Program-made: the position numbers and the translations under genes
Notes under the pieces: model-generated
Seen by the model: the letters and a program-made list of their open reading frames with translations, nothing else
Told to the model about the DNA's origin: nothing
Database searches by the model: none
Part shown: positions 42,652-51,974 of the stretch, in pieces
How the letters are laid out: the number at the start of each line of letters is the position of its first letter
How positions within the stretch are numbered: position 1 is the first letter of the stretch
Assembly (NCBI GenBank): GCA_900112325.1
Contig: FOLJ01000003.1
Span: 372,001-436,000, forward strand
Reading direction: 5' to 3'
Source of the DNA: Micromonospora sediminimaris
GTDB lineage: Bacteria > Actinomycetota > Actinomycetes > Mycobacteriales > Micromonosporaceae
DNA length: 64,000 bases

Positions 42652-43659
42652 GTGAGCGCCCCCGGCGCCGTCGACACCCGGCCACCCGCCGGGCGTACGC
42701 CGTCACCGCGGCGTCCCCGGCGGGGTGGGCGGCGCAGCCTGCGGGTCCGGCTGCGCCGCGACTGGCCGCTGCTGGCGATGGCCGCACCGGCGGCGGTGCT
42801 GCTGCTGGTCTTCCACTACCTGCCCACGCTGGGCAACATCATCGCCTTCCAGGACTACAACCCGTTCGTCGGCGACGACCCGCTTGACGCGTTCCTCAAC
42901 AGCGAGTGGATCGGCTTCGGCAACTTCGAGGCGCTCTTCCGCGACCCGCTGTTCTGGGACGCGGTCCGCAACACACTGAGCATCACCGCCTTCCAGCTGG
43001 TGTTCTTTTTCCCGCTGCCGATCCTGCTGGCGCTCATCCTCAACAGCGTGGTCTCCGGGCGGCTGCGCGGCTTCGTGCAGAGCGTCGTCTACCTGCCGCA
43101 CTTCTTCAGCTGGGTGCTGGTGGTGACGTTCTTCGTGCAGATGTTCGGCGGAGCCGGACTGCTGGCCCAGGAGATGCGCCAGGCCGGTCTGGAGCCCTGG
43201 GGGATCATGACCAACCCGGACACGTTCATCGTGCTGGTCACCGCCGAGGCGGTCTGGAAGGACCTGGGATGGGGCGCGATCGTGTTCCTGGCCGCGCTGT
43301 CCGCCATCGACCAGAACCTGTACGAGGCGGCGGCGGCCGACGGGGCCGGCCGGTGGCGGCGGTTGTGGCACATCACCCTGCCCGGACTGCGTCCGGTGAT
43401 CGTGCTGCTGCTCATCATGCGGCTCGGCGACGCGCTCTCGGTCGGTTTCGAGCAGTTCATCCTGCAACGGGAGGCGGTCGGCCGGCAGGCGGCCGAGGTG
43501 CTCGACACGTTCGTCTACTACCAGGCGATCAGCACCCAGCAGTGGGGGCTCGGCGCCGCGGCGGGCCTGTTCAAGGCGGTGGTCGGGCTGGTGCTGATCC
43601 TCACCGCCAACAAGATCGCACATCGGCTCGGTGAGCAGGGGGTGTACTCCAAGTCATGA
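42652..43659 (+). CDS. Sugar ABC transporter permease (LplB-like)
   Basis: A 335-residue permease with an Arg/Pro-rich cytoplasmic start and six predicted membrane helices from about residue 45. The EAA loop that contacts the ATPase is EAAAADGAGRWRRLWHITLPGL, near residue 222. It starts at a GTG 43 bases after the binding-protein gene; its stop overlaps the next permease start (ATGA). Confidence 0.94.
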   Translation: MSAPGAVDTRPPAGRTPSPRRPRRGGRRSLRVRLRRDWPLLAMAAPAAVLLLVFHYLPTLGNIIAFQDYNPFVGDDPLDAFLNSEWIGFGNFEALFRDPLFWDAVRNTLSITAFQLVFFFPLPILLALILNSVVSGRLRGFVQSVVYLPHFFSWVLVVTFFVQMFGGAGLLAQEMRQAGLEPWGIMTNPDTFIVLVTAEAVWKDLGWGAIVFLAALSAIDQNLYEAAAADGAGRWRRLWHITLPGLRPVIVLLLIMRLGDALSVGFEQFILQREAVGRQAAEVLDTFVYYQAISTQQWGLGAAAGLFKAVVGLVLILTANKIAHRLGEQGVYSKS

Positions 43660-44639
43660 CCGCACAGCTCAGTGGGGCCGGCCCGGTACCGGCGGCACCG
43701 GCCACTGCGGGGCCACCCGCGCCACCGCCACGGCGACGTCACCCCGGTCGTCCGGTGTGGGCGGGCCGCCCGTCGACGTCGCTGACCATCGGCAAGGGGG
43801 TCGTGCTCACGCTGCTGGTGGCGGCGGTGCTGGTGCCGCTCTGGGCGGTGCTGGTCACCAGCCTCGCCTCACGCGGCACCATCGACGACGCGGGCGGCAT
43901 GGTGATGATCCCTCGGGAGTTCGACCCGTCGGCGTACATCACCATCTTCAGCGGCGGCGACGTCACCCGGGCGGTGTGGGTCAGCACCCTGGTCACCGTG
44001 TTCGGCACCACGGTCAGCCTGGTGCTCACCGTGCTGGCCGCGTACGGGCTGTCCCGGCCGGGCTCGGTGGCCCACCGTGGGCTGCTGTTCTACTTCCTGC
44101 TGACGTTCCTGATCTTCCCAGGGCTGGTGCCGAGCTACCTGGTGGTGACCGGGCTGGGCCTCAAGGACAGCCTCTGGTCACTGATCCTGCCCAGCGCGAT
44201 AAGCGTGTTCAACCTGGTGGTGATCCGCGCGTTCTTCATGAACGTGCCGGCCGAGCTGCTCGACAGCGCCCGCATCGACGGCGCGGGGGAGTTGCGCATC
44301 CTCACCCGGATCGTGCTGCCGTTGTCCAAGGCGGTGATCGCCGTGGTCGGGCTCTTCTACGCGGTCGGCTACTGGAACGTGTACTTCAACGCGGTGCTCT
44401 ACATCGACTCCAACGACAAGTTCCCGATCCAGCGGGTCCTGCAGAGCTACATCCTGGCCGGGCAGTCACCGAACGTCTCCGGCGCGTCGGTGAACCTGCC
44501 CGGGGTGACCGCGTACCCGCCGACGCTCGCGGTCAAGATGGCGGTGGTGGTGGTGACGGTGATCCCTGCGGTGATCATCTACCCGTTCGTGCAGCGGCAC
44601 TTCACCAAGGGCGTGATCACCGGCGCGGTGAAGGGCTGA
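43656..44639 (+). CDS. Sugar ABC transporter permease (LplC/YtcP-like)
   Basis: A 327-residue second permease with six membrane helices and the EAA-type loop LLDSARIDGAGELRILTRIVLP. It pairs with the upstream permease to form the channel for an oligosaccharide importer. It is the last gene of the operon and is followed by an exceptionally long perfect hairpin. Confidence 0.94.
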   Translation: MTAQLSGAGPVPAAPATAGPPAPPPRRRHPGRPVWAGRPSTSLTIGKGVVLTLLVAAVLVPLWAVLVTSLASRGTIDDAGGMVMIPREFDPSAYITIFSGGDVTRAVWVSTLVTVFGTTVSLVLTVLAAYGLSRPGSVAHRGLLFYFLLTFLIFPGLVPSYLVVTGLGLKDSLWSLILPSAISVFNLVVIRAFFMNVPAELLDSARIDGAGELRILTRIVLPLSKAVIAVVGLFYAVGYWNVYFNAVLYIDSNDKFPIQRVLQSYILAGQSPNVSGASVNLPGVTAYPPTLAVKMAVVVVTVIPAVIIYPFVQRHFTKGVITGAVKG

Positions 44640-44659
44640 CCCCCACGCGGATCGCGGCC

Positions 44660-44711
44660 CCGTACCCGCGCGGTGCCCGACTCCGTCCAGTCGGGCACCG
44701 CGCGGGTACGG
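44660..44711. terminator. Very long perfect bidirectional terminator
   Basis: A perfect 23-base stem (44660-44682 with 44689-44711) and a 6-base loop, ending exactly at the stop of the convergent GH31 gene. It separates the importer operon from GH31. Confidence 0.88.
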
Positions 44712-47060
44712 TCAGCCCGGTGCGGGGAAGAGCCCCGCGAAGGGCAGGACGGTCACCGCCGCACCGTTGAGCAGCGACCGGGCCGGTCGGTCGGCGTCGC
44801 CGACCCCCGCGAGCGCCAGCTGCCCCACCAGCAGCGGCCCCCGGGTCTGGATCCGCAACTCGTCGCCGTCGCGGACCGCCTCGATGATCGTGTCGCCGTC
44901 CACGTCGTGCACGACGGTCCGCCCCTCCACCGCGCCCCAGCAGACCAGGGTGACCTCCCGGAACGGCCCGTCGCCGACCGTGGCCTGCGGCGCGACCAGC
45001 GGCAGCAGCGCGCCCCGGCGCACGTACAGCGGCAGCCGGGACAGCGGCAACCGCACCCGCAGGTGCCGGCCACCCGGGTGCAGTTCGCCGGTGGCGGCGT
45101 CGAACCAGTCGTCGCCGACGGGCAGGTACACGTCCCGCTCGCCCGAGGCGTCGGTGACCGGCGCGACCAGCAGATCCGTCCCGAGCCGGTACTGCAGGTC
45201 GGTCGTCCAGGCCGTCGGATCCTGCGGGGTGTCGACAAGCAGGGCCCGCATCATCGGTACGCCGGTGCGGGCCGCCTGGACCGCCGCCGACCAGAGGTAC
45301 GGCATCAACCGGTAGCGCAGCCGCAACGCGGCCACCGCGAGCCGTTCCGCCTCGGCGGGAAACTCCCACGGCAGCCGGCTGGTGGTGCCGTGCAGCCGCA
45401 CCAACGGCGACAGCGCGCCGAACTGCGACCAGCGTACGTAGAGGTCGGGTTCAGGGGTGCCGTGGAAGCCGCCGGTGTCGTGGCTCCAGAACGGCACCCC
45501 GGACAGGCCGTGTGACAGGCCCCCGCGCAGCGTGCTGGCCAGGGCCGGCCAGGTGGCGTTGACGTCGCCGCTCCACTGCGCGCTGTGCCGCTGACCGCCC
45601 AGGTAGGACGAGCGGGCCCACACCGCCCGGTGGCCGGCCACCTCCTCGGTGACCGCGGCGACCACGTCGTTGAAGAGCAGGGCGTAGACGTTGTGCAGCT
45701 CGACGCCGCTCATCCCGTTGTGCGCCACCGCGTCGGCGGGCACCCCCTCGGCGAAGTCGGTCTTGAACACCGCCACCCCCTGCCGCAGCAGGGGCCGCAG
45801 CAGCCCGGTGAACCAGTCCACCGCCGCCGGGTTTGTCAGGTCCACGATGGCCGAGGCCGGGTAGCTGCCGTGCCACACGTCGGCGACGTACGTGCTGCCG
45901 TCGGGTCGGCGCAGGAAGTAGCCGGCCGCGTCGGCCTCGGCGTAGAGCGGGCTGGCCGTCATCAGGTACGGATTCATCCAGAGGCAGACGCGGAAGCCCT
46001 GCTCGGACAGGGTCCGCAGCATGCCGGCCGGGTCGGGAAACGCCTCGGTGTCCCAACGTAGGTCCGACCAGTTGCCGGCCACCTGCCAGTAGCAGTCCAG
46101 GTGCAGCACGTCGCAGGGGATGTCGCGTTCGCGCAGGCGCCGGGCCCGCTCCAGCACCCGTTCCTGGCTGTCCGGGTAGAAGCCCGAGGAGACCCAGGTG
46201 CCGAAGGCCCAGCGCGGCGGCAGGTACGGCTGCCCGGTCAGCTGGTGCAGCCGGTCGAGCACCTCGGCGGGGGTCGGTCCGGCCAGCACGTAGTAGTCGA
46301 GCAGGTCGTCGGGGACGAGGATCTGCACGGCGCTGTGGGTGGACTGGCAGACGTCGAACTGCACCGGCAGCCCGCTGTCGACCAGGACGCCGTAGCCCCG
46401 GTTGGACAGGTAGAACGGCACGTTCTTGTGCGCCCGGTCGGACTCGCTGCCGAAGGCGTCGAAGTTCCACATCAGAGCCCGCTGGCCACGCTTGTCCAGT
46501 GGGGTGAACTTCTCACCGAAGCCGACGAACCGCTCGTCGCCGGGGGCGACGAAGCTCTCGTGCCAGGCGACCCGGACCCCGTCGCTGGTCGAGTGTCCGA
46601 ACGGGAGGGTGCGTTGCCGGCCGCTGATGTCGATCGTGCCCGGATCCTGCTCCAGCAGCAGCGAGCCGTCGGGGCGCAGGAACCGGATGTGCCACGGGTC
46701 GAGCCGGATCTCGGCGATCAGCGCGCCGGCGTCGATCCGCAGTTGCCGGTCGTCGACGGTGACGGTGGCCGGGTGGGGACGGGGATGCGTCAGCGGCATC
46801 AGCCGGGCCGACCGGCTGCGGGCCTGCGGATCCTCGGCCAGGCGTACCCGGATCATGCCGTCGCCGGCCGCGTCGATGCGCACCACCGCCGTCACCCCGT
46901 CGGCCAGCACCGCCTTGACGGTGGCGCCGTGTGCGTCGGTGCCGGCGATCTCGGCCCGGCTCACCATGGCCGGTCCGCCCTCACCGGGGGTGCGCACCGG
47001 CAGGTCGGGTGGGTCGGCGACGAAGGTCTCGTAGGGCACCAGCGGCGGTCTGTACGGCAT
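44712..47060 (-). CDS. GH31-family alpha-xylosidase/alpha-glucosidase
   Basis: A 782-residue YicI-like enzyme. The nucleophile Asp435 lies in VFKTDFAEG, close to the KTDFGE motif of alpha-xylosidases rather than the WxDMNE of alpha-glucosidases; the acid/base Asp499 is in QWSGDVNATW. The N-terminal beta-sandwich and C-terminal domains are complete; no signal peptide. Alpha-xylosidase is the favoured reading: removal of non-reducing alpha-1,6-xylose from imported xyloglucan pieces. It diverges from the GH42 gene over a 157-base region with two regulatory repeats. Confidence 0.9.
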   Translation of the reverse strand: MPYRPPLVPYETFVADPPDLPVRTPGEGGPAMVSRAEIAGTDAHGATVKAVLADGVTAVVRIDAAGDGMIRVRLAEDPQARSRSARLMPLTHPRPHPATVTVDDRQLRIDAGALIAEIRLDPWHIRFLRPDGSLLLEQDPGTIDISGRQRTLPFGHSTSDGVRVAWHESFVAPGDERFVGFGEKFTPLDKRGQRALMWNFDAFGSESDRAHKNVPFYLSNRGYGVLVDSGLPVQFDVCQSTHSAVQILVPDDLLDYYVLAGPTPAEVLDRLHQLTGQPYLPPRWAFGTWVSSGFYPDSQERVLERARRLRERDIPCDVLHLDCYWQVAGNWSDLRWDTEAFPDPAGMLRTLSEQGFRVCLWMNPYLMTASPLYAEADAAGYFLRRPDGSTYVADVWHGSYPASAIVDLTNPAAVDWFTGLLRPLLRQGVAVFKTDFAEGVPADAVAHNGMSGVELHNVYALLFNDVVAAVTEEVAGHRAVWARSSYLGGQRHSAQWSGDVNATWPALASTLRGGLSHGLSGVPFWSHDTGGFHGTPEPDLYVRWSQFGALSPLVRLHGTTSRLPWEFPAEAERLAVAALRLRYRLMPYLWSAAVQAARTGVPMMRALLVDTPQDPTAWTTDLQYRLGTDLLVAPVTDASGERDVYLPVGDDWFDAATGELHPGGRHLRVRLPLSRLPLYVRRGALLPLVAPQATVGDGPFREVTLVCWGAVEGRTVVHDVDGDTIIEAVRDGDELRIQTRGPLLVGQLALAGVGDADRPARSLLNGAAVTVLPFAGLFPAPG

Positions 47061-47092
47061 CAGCTCTCCTCGGCGGCGTTCGCGGCGGTGCC

Positions 47093-47123
47093 GACAGTTT
47101 CTTTAACTATCCAACGAACTGTC
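47093..47123. promoter_or_regulatory. Putative ROK operator between GH31 and GH42
   Basis: GACAGTT and AACTGTC are a perfect 7-base inverted repeat with a 17-base spacer, the same geometry as at 40858. It lies 33 bases upstream of the GH31 start. Confidence 0.6.
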
Positions 47124-47181
47124 AACGATGATGATGAATGCAATCCACCTTCGACATGTTGACATGCGCAGTGATGATCCA

Positions 47182-47204
47182 TAGTTTGGATGCATCCCCA
47201 ACTA
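47182..47204. promoter_or_regulatory. Second related repeat upstream of GH42
   Basis: TAGTT and AACTA flank 13 bases containing the palindrome GGATGCATCC; the TAGTTTG and CCCAACTAA ends match those of the site at 40858. It ends 14-17 bases before the GH42 start. Confidence 0.5.
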
Positions 47205-47217
47205 AACCGGTGGGCTG

Positions 47218-49245
47218 GTGATGGTGATGTGGACCGACGGCCCGCTCTGCTACGGCGGCGACTACAACCCCGAGCAGTGGCCGGCGCAGGTCTGGTCCGA
47301 GGACGTGGCGCTGATGCGCCAGGCCGGAGTCAACCTCGTCACCGTGGGGGTGTTCGCCTGGTCCCGGCTCGAACCGGCACCCGGCCGGTACACCTTCGAT
47401 TGGCTCGACCAGGTGCTCGACCTGCTGCACGGCGGGGGCGTACGGGTCGCCCTGGCCACCCCCACCGCCTCGCCACCACCCTGGTTCTCCCTGGCCCATC
47501 CGGGCGCGCTGCCGGTCACCGCCGACGGGATCCGGCTGCACCACGGCAGCCGGGACACCTACTGCGCCGCCACCCCCGCCTACCGCGACGCCGCGCTGCG
47601 CATCACCACCGCCCTGGCCGACCGGTACGCCCACCACCCGGCGCTGGCCGGCTGGCACGTGCACAACGAGTACGGCACCACCTGCCACTGCGAGCACACC
47701 GCCCGGGCCTTCCGGCGCTGGCTGACCACCCGCCACGGTGACCTGGCCGCCCTCAACGACGCCTGGGTCACCAGCTTCTGGAGCCAGCACTACTCCGACT
47801 GGGCGCAGATCAGCACCCCCCGGGCCACCCAGTACCTGCCCAACCCCGGCCACCTGCTCGACTTCCGCCGCTTCTGGTCGGACACCCTGCTCGCCGCGTA
47901 CACCGAGCAACGCGACCTGCTGCGGGCGGCGAACCCGGCGCTCACCATCACCACCAATTACGTACTCGGTGACTGGGTGCCGGTCGACCACGCCCGCTGG
48001 GCCACCGAGGTCGACCTGGTCGCCGTCGACCACTACCCGTCCGCCGTCGACGGCGGCGCCGAGGAACAGACCGCGCTCGCCGCCGACCTGGCCCGTGGTT
48101 GGGCCCGACACGCCGCCCACCGGCGCCCCGGCTCGCCGCCGGCGGGCGGCGCAGCGGCATGGCTGCTGATGGAGAGCGCACCCAACCAGATCCACACCGC
48201 CGGACGGATGCACACCAAGGAACCGGGTCGGATGCTGCGGCACAGCCTCGCCCACGTGGCCCGCGGCTCACACGGTGCGATGTTCTTCCAGTGGCGGGCG
48301 CCGGTCGGCGGTGCCGAGCGCTTCCACAGCGCCCTGGTGCCGCACGCCGGCCCGGACAGCCGGGTGTTCCGGGAAACCGTCGCACTCGGTGCCGCGTTGC
48401 GGCAGCTCAGCGAGGTCCGGGGGAGCGTCGAGGCGGCCGTGGCGCTGGTGGTCGACGCGGCCAGCGGCTGGGCGCTGCGCCACCCGGGCCTGCCGTCGGC
48501 CCTGCCGGATTACCACGACGAACTCGCCGCCGCGCACCGGGCATTGTGGCGCAGCGGGTACGCCTGCGACACGCTCACCCCGGGCGACCCTGTCGACGGG
48601 TACCGGCTGCTCGTCCTGCCGGCCCTCTACCTGATCGACGACGACGCCGCCGAATGGCTGCGCGGCTACGTCGACGGCGGCGGGCACCTGCTGGTCACCT
48701 ACCTCAGCGGCGTCGCCGACGAGCACGCCCGGGTACGCCTCGGCGGCTACCCCGGCGCCCTGCGGGAACTGCTCGGCGCGTACGCCGAGGAGTTCCACCC
48801 CCTCGACGCGGCCGACCAGGTCCGACTCGACGACGGCGGGACCGGGCGGATCTGGGCCGAGACGCTGCGCCTGACCGGCGCCGACACCGTCGTCTCCTAC
48901 ACCGGTGGCGTACTCGACGCTATGCCGGCCGTCACCCGGCACCGGGTCGGCGCCGGCACCGCCTGGTATGTGTCCACTCGCCTCGACGACACCTCCTACC
49001 GGCGGCTGCTCGACACCGCGGCGCGGGCGGCCGGCGTCACCACCGTCTGCCCCGACGCACCCGAGGGCGTCGAGGCGGTACGCCGTCGCGACGGCGCGGC
49101 GAGCTGGCTGTTCCTGCTCAACCACACCGACCACGAGCAGCGCGTACCCGCGAGCGGAGTGGATCTGCTCACCGCGACGCCGATCGAACGGGCGGTCACC
49201 CTGGCGCCCGGCGGTGTCGCGGTGCTCCGCGAGCACAAGGGTTGA
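47218..49245 (+). CDS. GH42-family beta-galactosidase
   Basis: A 675-residue cytoplasmic beta-galactosidase: YGGDYNPEQWP at the start is the GH42 signature, the acid/base is Glu151 in HVHNEYG and the nucleophile Glu319 in LLMESAPN. The trimerisation domain and C-terminal beta-domain follow. GTG 47218, ATG 47221 and ATG 47227 are all possible starts with a G-rich stretch upstream. Divergent from GH31; probably removes beta-galactose from oligosaccharides brought in by the nearby importer. Confidence 0.94.
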   Translation: MMVMWTDGPLCYGGDYNPEQWPAQVWSEDVALMRQAGVNLVTVGVFAWSRLEPAPGRYTFDWLDQVLDLLHGGGVRVALATPTASPPPWFSLAHPGALPVTADGIRLHHGSRDTYCAATPAYRDAALRITTALADRYAHHPALAGWHVHNEYGTTCHCEHTARAFRRWLTTRHGDLAALNDAWVTSFWSQHYSDWAQISTPRATQYLPNPGHLLDFRRFWSDTLLAAYTEQRDLLRAANPALTITTNYVLGDWVPVDHARWATEVDLVAVDHYPSAVDGGAEEQTALAADLARGWARHAAHRRPGSPPAGGAAAWLLMESAPNQIHTAGRMHTKEPGRMLRHSLAHVARGSHGAMFFQWRAPVGGAERFHSALVPHAGPDSRVFRETVALGAALRQLSEVRGSVEAAVALVVDAASGWALRHPGLPSALPDYHDELAAAHRALWRSGYACDTLTPGDPVDGYRLLVLPALYLIDDDAAEWLRGYVDGGGHLLVTYLSGVADEHARVRLGGYPGALRELLGAYAEEFHPLDAADQVRLDDGGTGRIWAETLRLTGADTVVSYTGGVLDAMPAVTRHRVGAGTAWYVSTRLDDTSYRRLLDTAARAAGVTTVCPDAPEGVEAVRRRDGAASWLFLLNHTDHEQRVPASGVDLLTATPIERAVTLAPGGVAVLREHKG

Positions 49246-49402
49246 TCCGTCGGCCGGAGCTGGCTAATCTCGCACCAGCGCGTCGGGAACGCGCCGAGAC
49301 TCGCCGGTAGGCTCGAAGCCACCCCCACACACCACCTGTCGAGCGACGGACACCGAAGCTCAGTTCCGCCCGTGCGAGTCCGGGCGAGCAATGAGGTGCC
49401 GT

Positions 49403-50584
49403 GTGAAGACCCTGCCCGACAACCCCAGCCTCGACCACCTGCGTCAGCAGGCCAAGAACCTGCTCGCCGGTCTGCGCGACATCGAGCCGGCCGCGACGCT
49501 GACCACCGCTCAGGCCCGGCTGGCCGAGCAGTACGGCTTTCCCACCTGGGCAGCGCTGAAGACCGAGGTCGCCCGGGTGCGGGGCCGGGCCGAGATCGCC
49601 GAGGTTTCGCTGGCCCGCGCGATCGCCGCCAAGTACGGCCTCGGCGACGTCGTCGGCGAGATGCGCACGGTCGCCCGCGCCGACGACATGGGGCGTCGCT
49701 GGTCGCTGGTGACGGACCGGGGCCGCTGGGCGGTGCGGACGATGGACACCTGGTGGCCCATCGTCGACGCCGAGACCGACGTGGCGTTGCAGCAGGCCGC
49801 CGCGGCCGCCGGTGTCCTGCTGCCCGCGCCGGTGCGCAGCCGTGCGGGCCGCATCGTCGAAACCATCGGCGGGCACCGTTGGCGGGTCTACGAAGGGCTG
49901 CATTCCGGGCCACCACTGCTCGCCCCGGCCCGTTCGTCGCTCACCCGCGCGGTCGGCGGGGTCCTCGCCACGATCCACGGGCTCGGCCTGCCGGTGGATC
50001 GGATCAGCCCGTGGCACGGCACCCGGCTGGCCACCGCGAGCTGGCCTGAACTCGCCGCCGTCGCTGCGGCTCGCCAGGCCAGCTGGGCTGGGGCGCTCGA
50101 CGCCACAGTGGCCACCCTGACGGACCTCGACGGCATCGGCAGCGACACCGGGACGCCGGACCCTGTGCTCTGCCACAACACCCTCGGACCGGCGAGCACC
50201 CGGCTGGCCACCAACGGCCGCCTCGTCGTTGTCGGCTGGGAACATGCCGGTGGTCAACCGCCGAGCTGGGAGCTGGCCAACGCACTGCTGGACTGGGCCG
50301 TGGTTCCCGGTGGGGAGGTCAACGTGGCCGGCGCCCGCGCGTTGCTCGACGGGTACCGCGCGACGGCGGACGCCCTGCCGCCGCTGGACCTGGCCGCGTT
50401 CCGGGGCGCGGTCACCAGCCTCGCCAACTACGTCTCCGGCCAGGTGATCGCCGCCCTGGACGCACCCGACGACGAGGAGCGGCGGTACGCTGACCGCAGC
50501 GTCGCGCACCTGCTGTCGCACCTGCCCACCCGCGCGGTCCTGGAGAAACTGCTGGACGCGGCCATCGGGGCGGTACGCCGCTGA
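49403..50584 (+). CDS. Aminoglycoside-phosphotransferase-fold protein, likely pseudokinase
   Basis: A 393-residue protein. Residues 1-60 are a helical module (SLDHLRQQAKNLLAG, LAEQYGFPTWAALK) often found at the start of actinobacterial ankyrin or kinase-like proteins. Residues about 85-350 are an APH-type kinase fold. The catalytic HxDxxxxN loop reads HNTLGPAS: Asp is Thr260 and the metal-binding Asn is Ser265; the DWE metal motif reads GWE with Gly278. Loss of all three residues makes phosphotransfer unlikely, so it may bind nucleotide or substrate only. The GTG at 49403 fits the N-terminal module. Confidence 0.82.
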   Translation: MKTLPDNPSLDHLRQQAKNLLAGLRDIEPAATLTTAQARLAEQYGFPTWAALKTEVARVRGRAEIAEVSLARAIAAKYGLGDVVGEMRTVARADDMGRRWSLVTDRGRWAVRTMDTWWPIVDAETDVALQQAAAAAGVLLPAPVRSRAGRIVETIGGHRWRVYEGLHSGPPLLAPARSSLTRAVGGVLATIHGLGLPVDRISPWHGTRLATASWPELAAVAAARQASWAGALDATVATLTDLDGIGSDTGTPDPVLCHNTLGPASTRLATNGRLVVVGWEHAGGQPPSWELANALLDWAVVPGGEVNVAGARALLDGYRATADALPPLDLAAFRGAVTSLANYVSGQVIAALDAPDDEERRYADRSVAHLLSHLPTRAVLEKLLDAAIGAVRR

Positions 50585-50622
50585 CCTTGACCGGGCGGCC
50601 CAGCCGGTGGCGGTGCGCAGGT

Positions 50623-51273
50623 TCAGCCGGTGGCGACGGCGGCGCGGGACCGGTCGGCGGCGATCCGCACCGCCATCGCCGCCAGGACCGTGCCCATCAG
50701 CATCCGCTGTACGCGCAGCCACAGCGGCCGCCGGCTGAGGAAGCCGGCGATGCCACCGGCGGTGAGCACGATGAGCGCGTTCACCGTCAGCGCCACGGTG
50801 ATCTGGGTCAGCCCCAGCAGCAGGCTCTGCCCAGCGATGTTGCCGCGTGCCGGGTCGATGAACTGCGGCAGCAGCGACACGTACAGGATGGCGATCTTCG
50901 GGTTGAGCAGGTTGGTGACCAGACCCATGGTGAACAGCCGGCGGGCCGGATCCGGTGGCAGCGGCGCCGGGTTGAACGGCGACTGTCCGCCCGGGCGCAA
51001 CGCCTGCCACGCCAGCCACAGCAGGTACGCCGCGCCGGCCAGCTTGACCGCGGTGTACAGCGCCGGCACCAGCACGAACACGGTGGCGATGCCGGCGACC
51101 GCGGCACCCAGATACACCGCGAAACCGGCAGCGACCCCGAGCAGCGAGATCAACCCGGCCCGCCGGCCCTGGGTCACCGACCGCGACACCAGGTAGACCA
51201 TGTTCGGCCCCGGCGTCAGCACCATCCCGAGGGCGACCAACGCGATGCCGACGATTCCCGCCGTACTGACCAT
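50623..51273 (-). CDS. LysE-family amino-acid exporter
   Basis: A 216-residue membrane protein with about six hydrophobic segments and the family's start GMVLTPGPNMVYLVSRSVTQGRRAG; NLLNPKIAILYVSLLPQF is the second LysE hallmark. Family members export lysine, arginine, homoserine or threonine. It is monocistronic and convergent with the kinase-fold gene. Its distance from the lysine genes (25 kb) gives no support for a joint role. Confidence 0.93.
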   Translation of the reverse strand: MVSTAGIVGIALVALGMVLTPGPNMVYLVSRSVTQGRRAGLISLLGVAAGFAVYLGAAVAGIATVFVLVPALYTAVKLAGAAYLLWLAWQALRPGGQSPFNPAPLPPDPARRLFTMGLVTNLLNPKIAILYVSLLPQFIDPARGNIAGQSLLLGLTQITVALTVNALIVLTAGGIAGFLSRRPLWLRVQRMLMGTVLAAMAVRIAADRSRAAVATG

Positions 51274-51388
51274 GCCCGTGCCCCCCGTCCCACCGTGTGT
51301 CTGAGCCTAGGGCACCGGGGAATGCCGGTCGGGCCCGTGACGCTGCGCCATCGGGAGACGGTGGTCACGCTACGGTTGGCCCGGGGAG

Positions 51389-51862
51389 GTGGCGACGGTG
51401 GAGATGCGGTGGGAGGCGTCGGTCGAGGCGCAGATCCGGTCGGCGCAGGAGCGAGGCGAGTTCGACAATCTGCCCGGCGCAGGCAAGCCGATCGCCGGCC
51501 GGGGCGTGCCCTACGACGAGTCCTGGTGGATCAAGAGTTTCCTGGAACGCGAACAGGTTCCGACCGACCTGCTGCTGCCCACTCCGCTGCTGCTGCGTCG
51601 CCGCATCGAGCAACTCCCCGACGAGGTCCGGGAACTGCCCACCGAGCAGGCGGTGCGGGCGGTCGTGGCCGACCTCAACGCCGAGGTGCTGGCCTGGCTG
51701 CGTAACCCGTCCGGCCCACGGGTCGTGGTGCGCCCGGTCGACGCCGACGCGGTGGTGCGGCGGTGGCGGGACGAGCGGCGCAAGAGCGTCTCGCCGGCAC
51801 CCGTCGCCGAACCGCCGGTCCCGCGACGACGGTTCTGGTTCCGCCGCCGCCGGGCCACGTGA
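51389..51862 (+). CDS. DUF1992 domain protein (DnaJ-C28-like)
   Basis: A 157-residue protein; VEAQIRSAQERGEFDNLPGAGKPI and DESWWIKSFLEREQVP match DUF1992, found also as DNAJC28 in eukaryotes. Molecular role unknown. The C-terminus is Arg-rich (RRRFWFRRRR). It starts at a GTG at 51389. Confidence 0.9.
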   Translation: MATVEMRWEASVEAQIRSAQERGEFDNLPGAGKPIAGRGVPYDESWWIKSFLEREQVPTDLLLPTPLLLRRRIEQLPDEVRELPTEQAVRAVVADLNAEVLAWLRNPSGPRVVVRPVDADAVVRRWRDERRKSVSPAPVAEPPVPRRRFWFRRRRAT

Positions 51863-51927
51863 CGGGCCGGCGTGAGCCATGAGCGGACGAGGTGACCGGC
51901 CCGGCGGTGACGTGACGCGGACATGCC

Positions 51928-51965
51928 GAACGGCGGCCCGCTGAACCAGTCGGGTCGCCGTTCGC
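51928..51965 (-). terminator. Terminator of the cold-shock gene
   Basis: CGAACGGCGGCCCG pairs with CGGGTCGCCGTTCG (one G-U pair) over 14 bases with a 10-base loop, beginning 10 bases after the cold-shock stop. Confidence 0.6.
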
Positions 51966-51974
51966 AGGACGAGA

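Noticed and set aside
50623..51273. LysE exporter as part of the lysine pathway
   Set aside because: 25 kb from the kam genes, own promoter, and the LysE family exports many amino acids.
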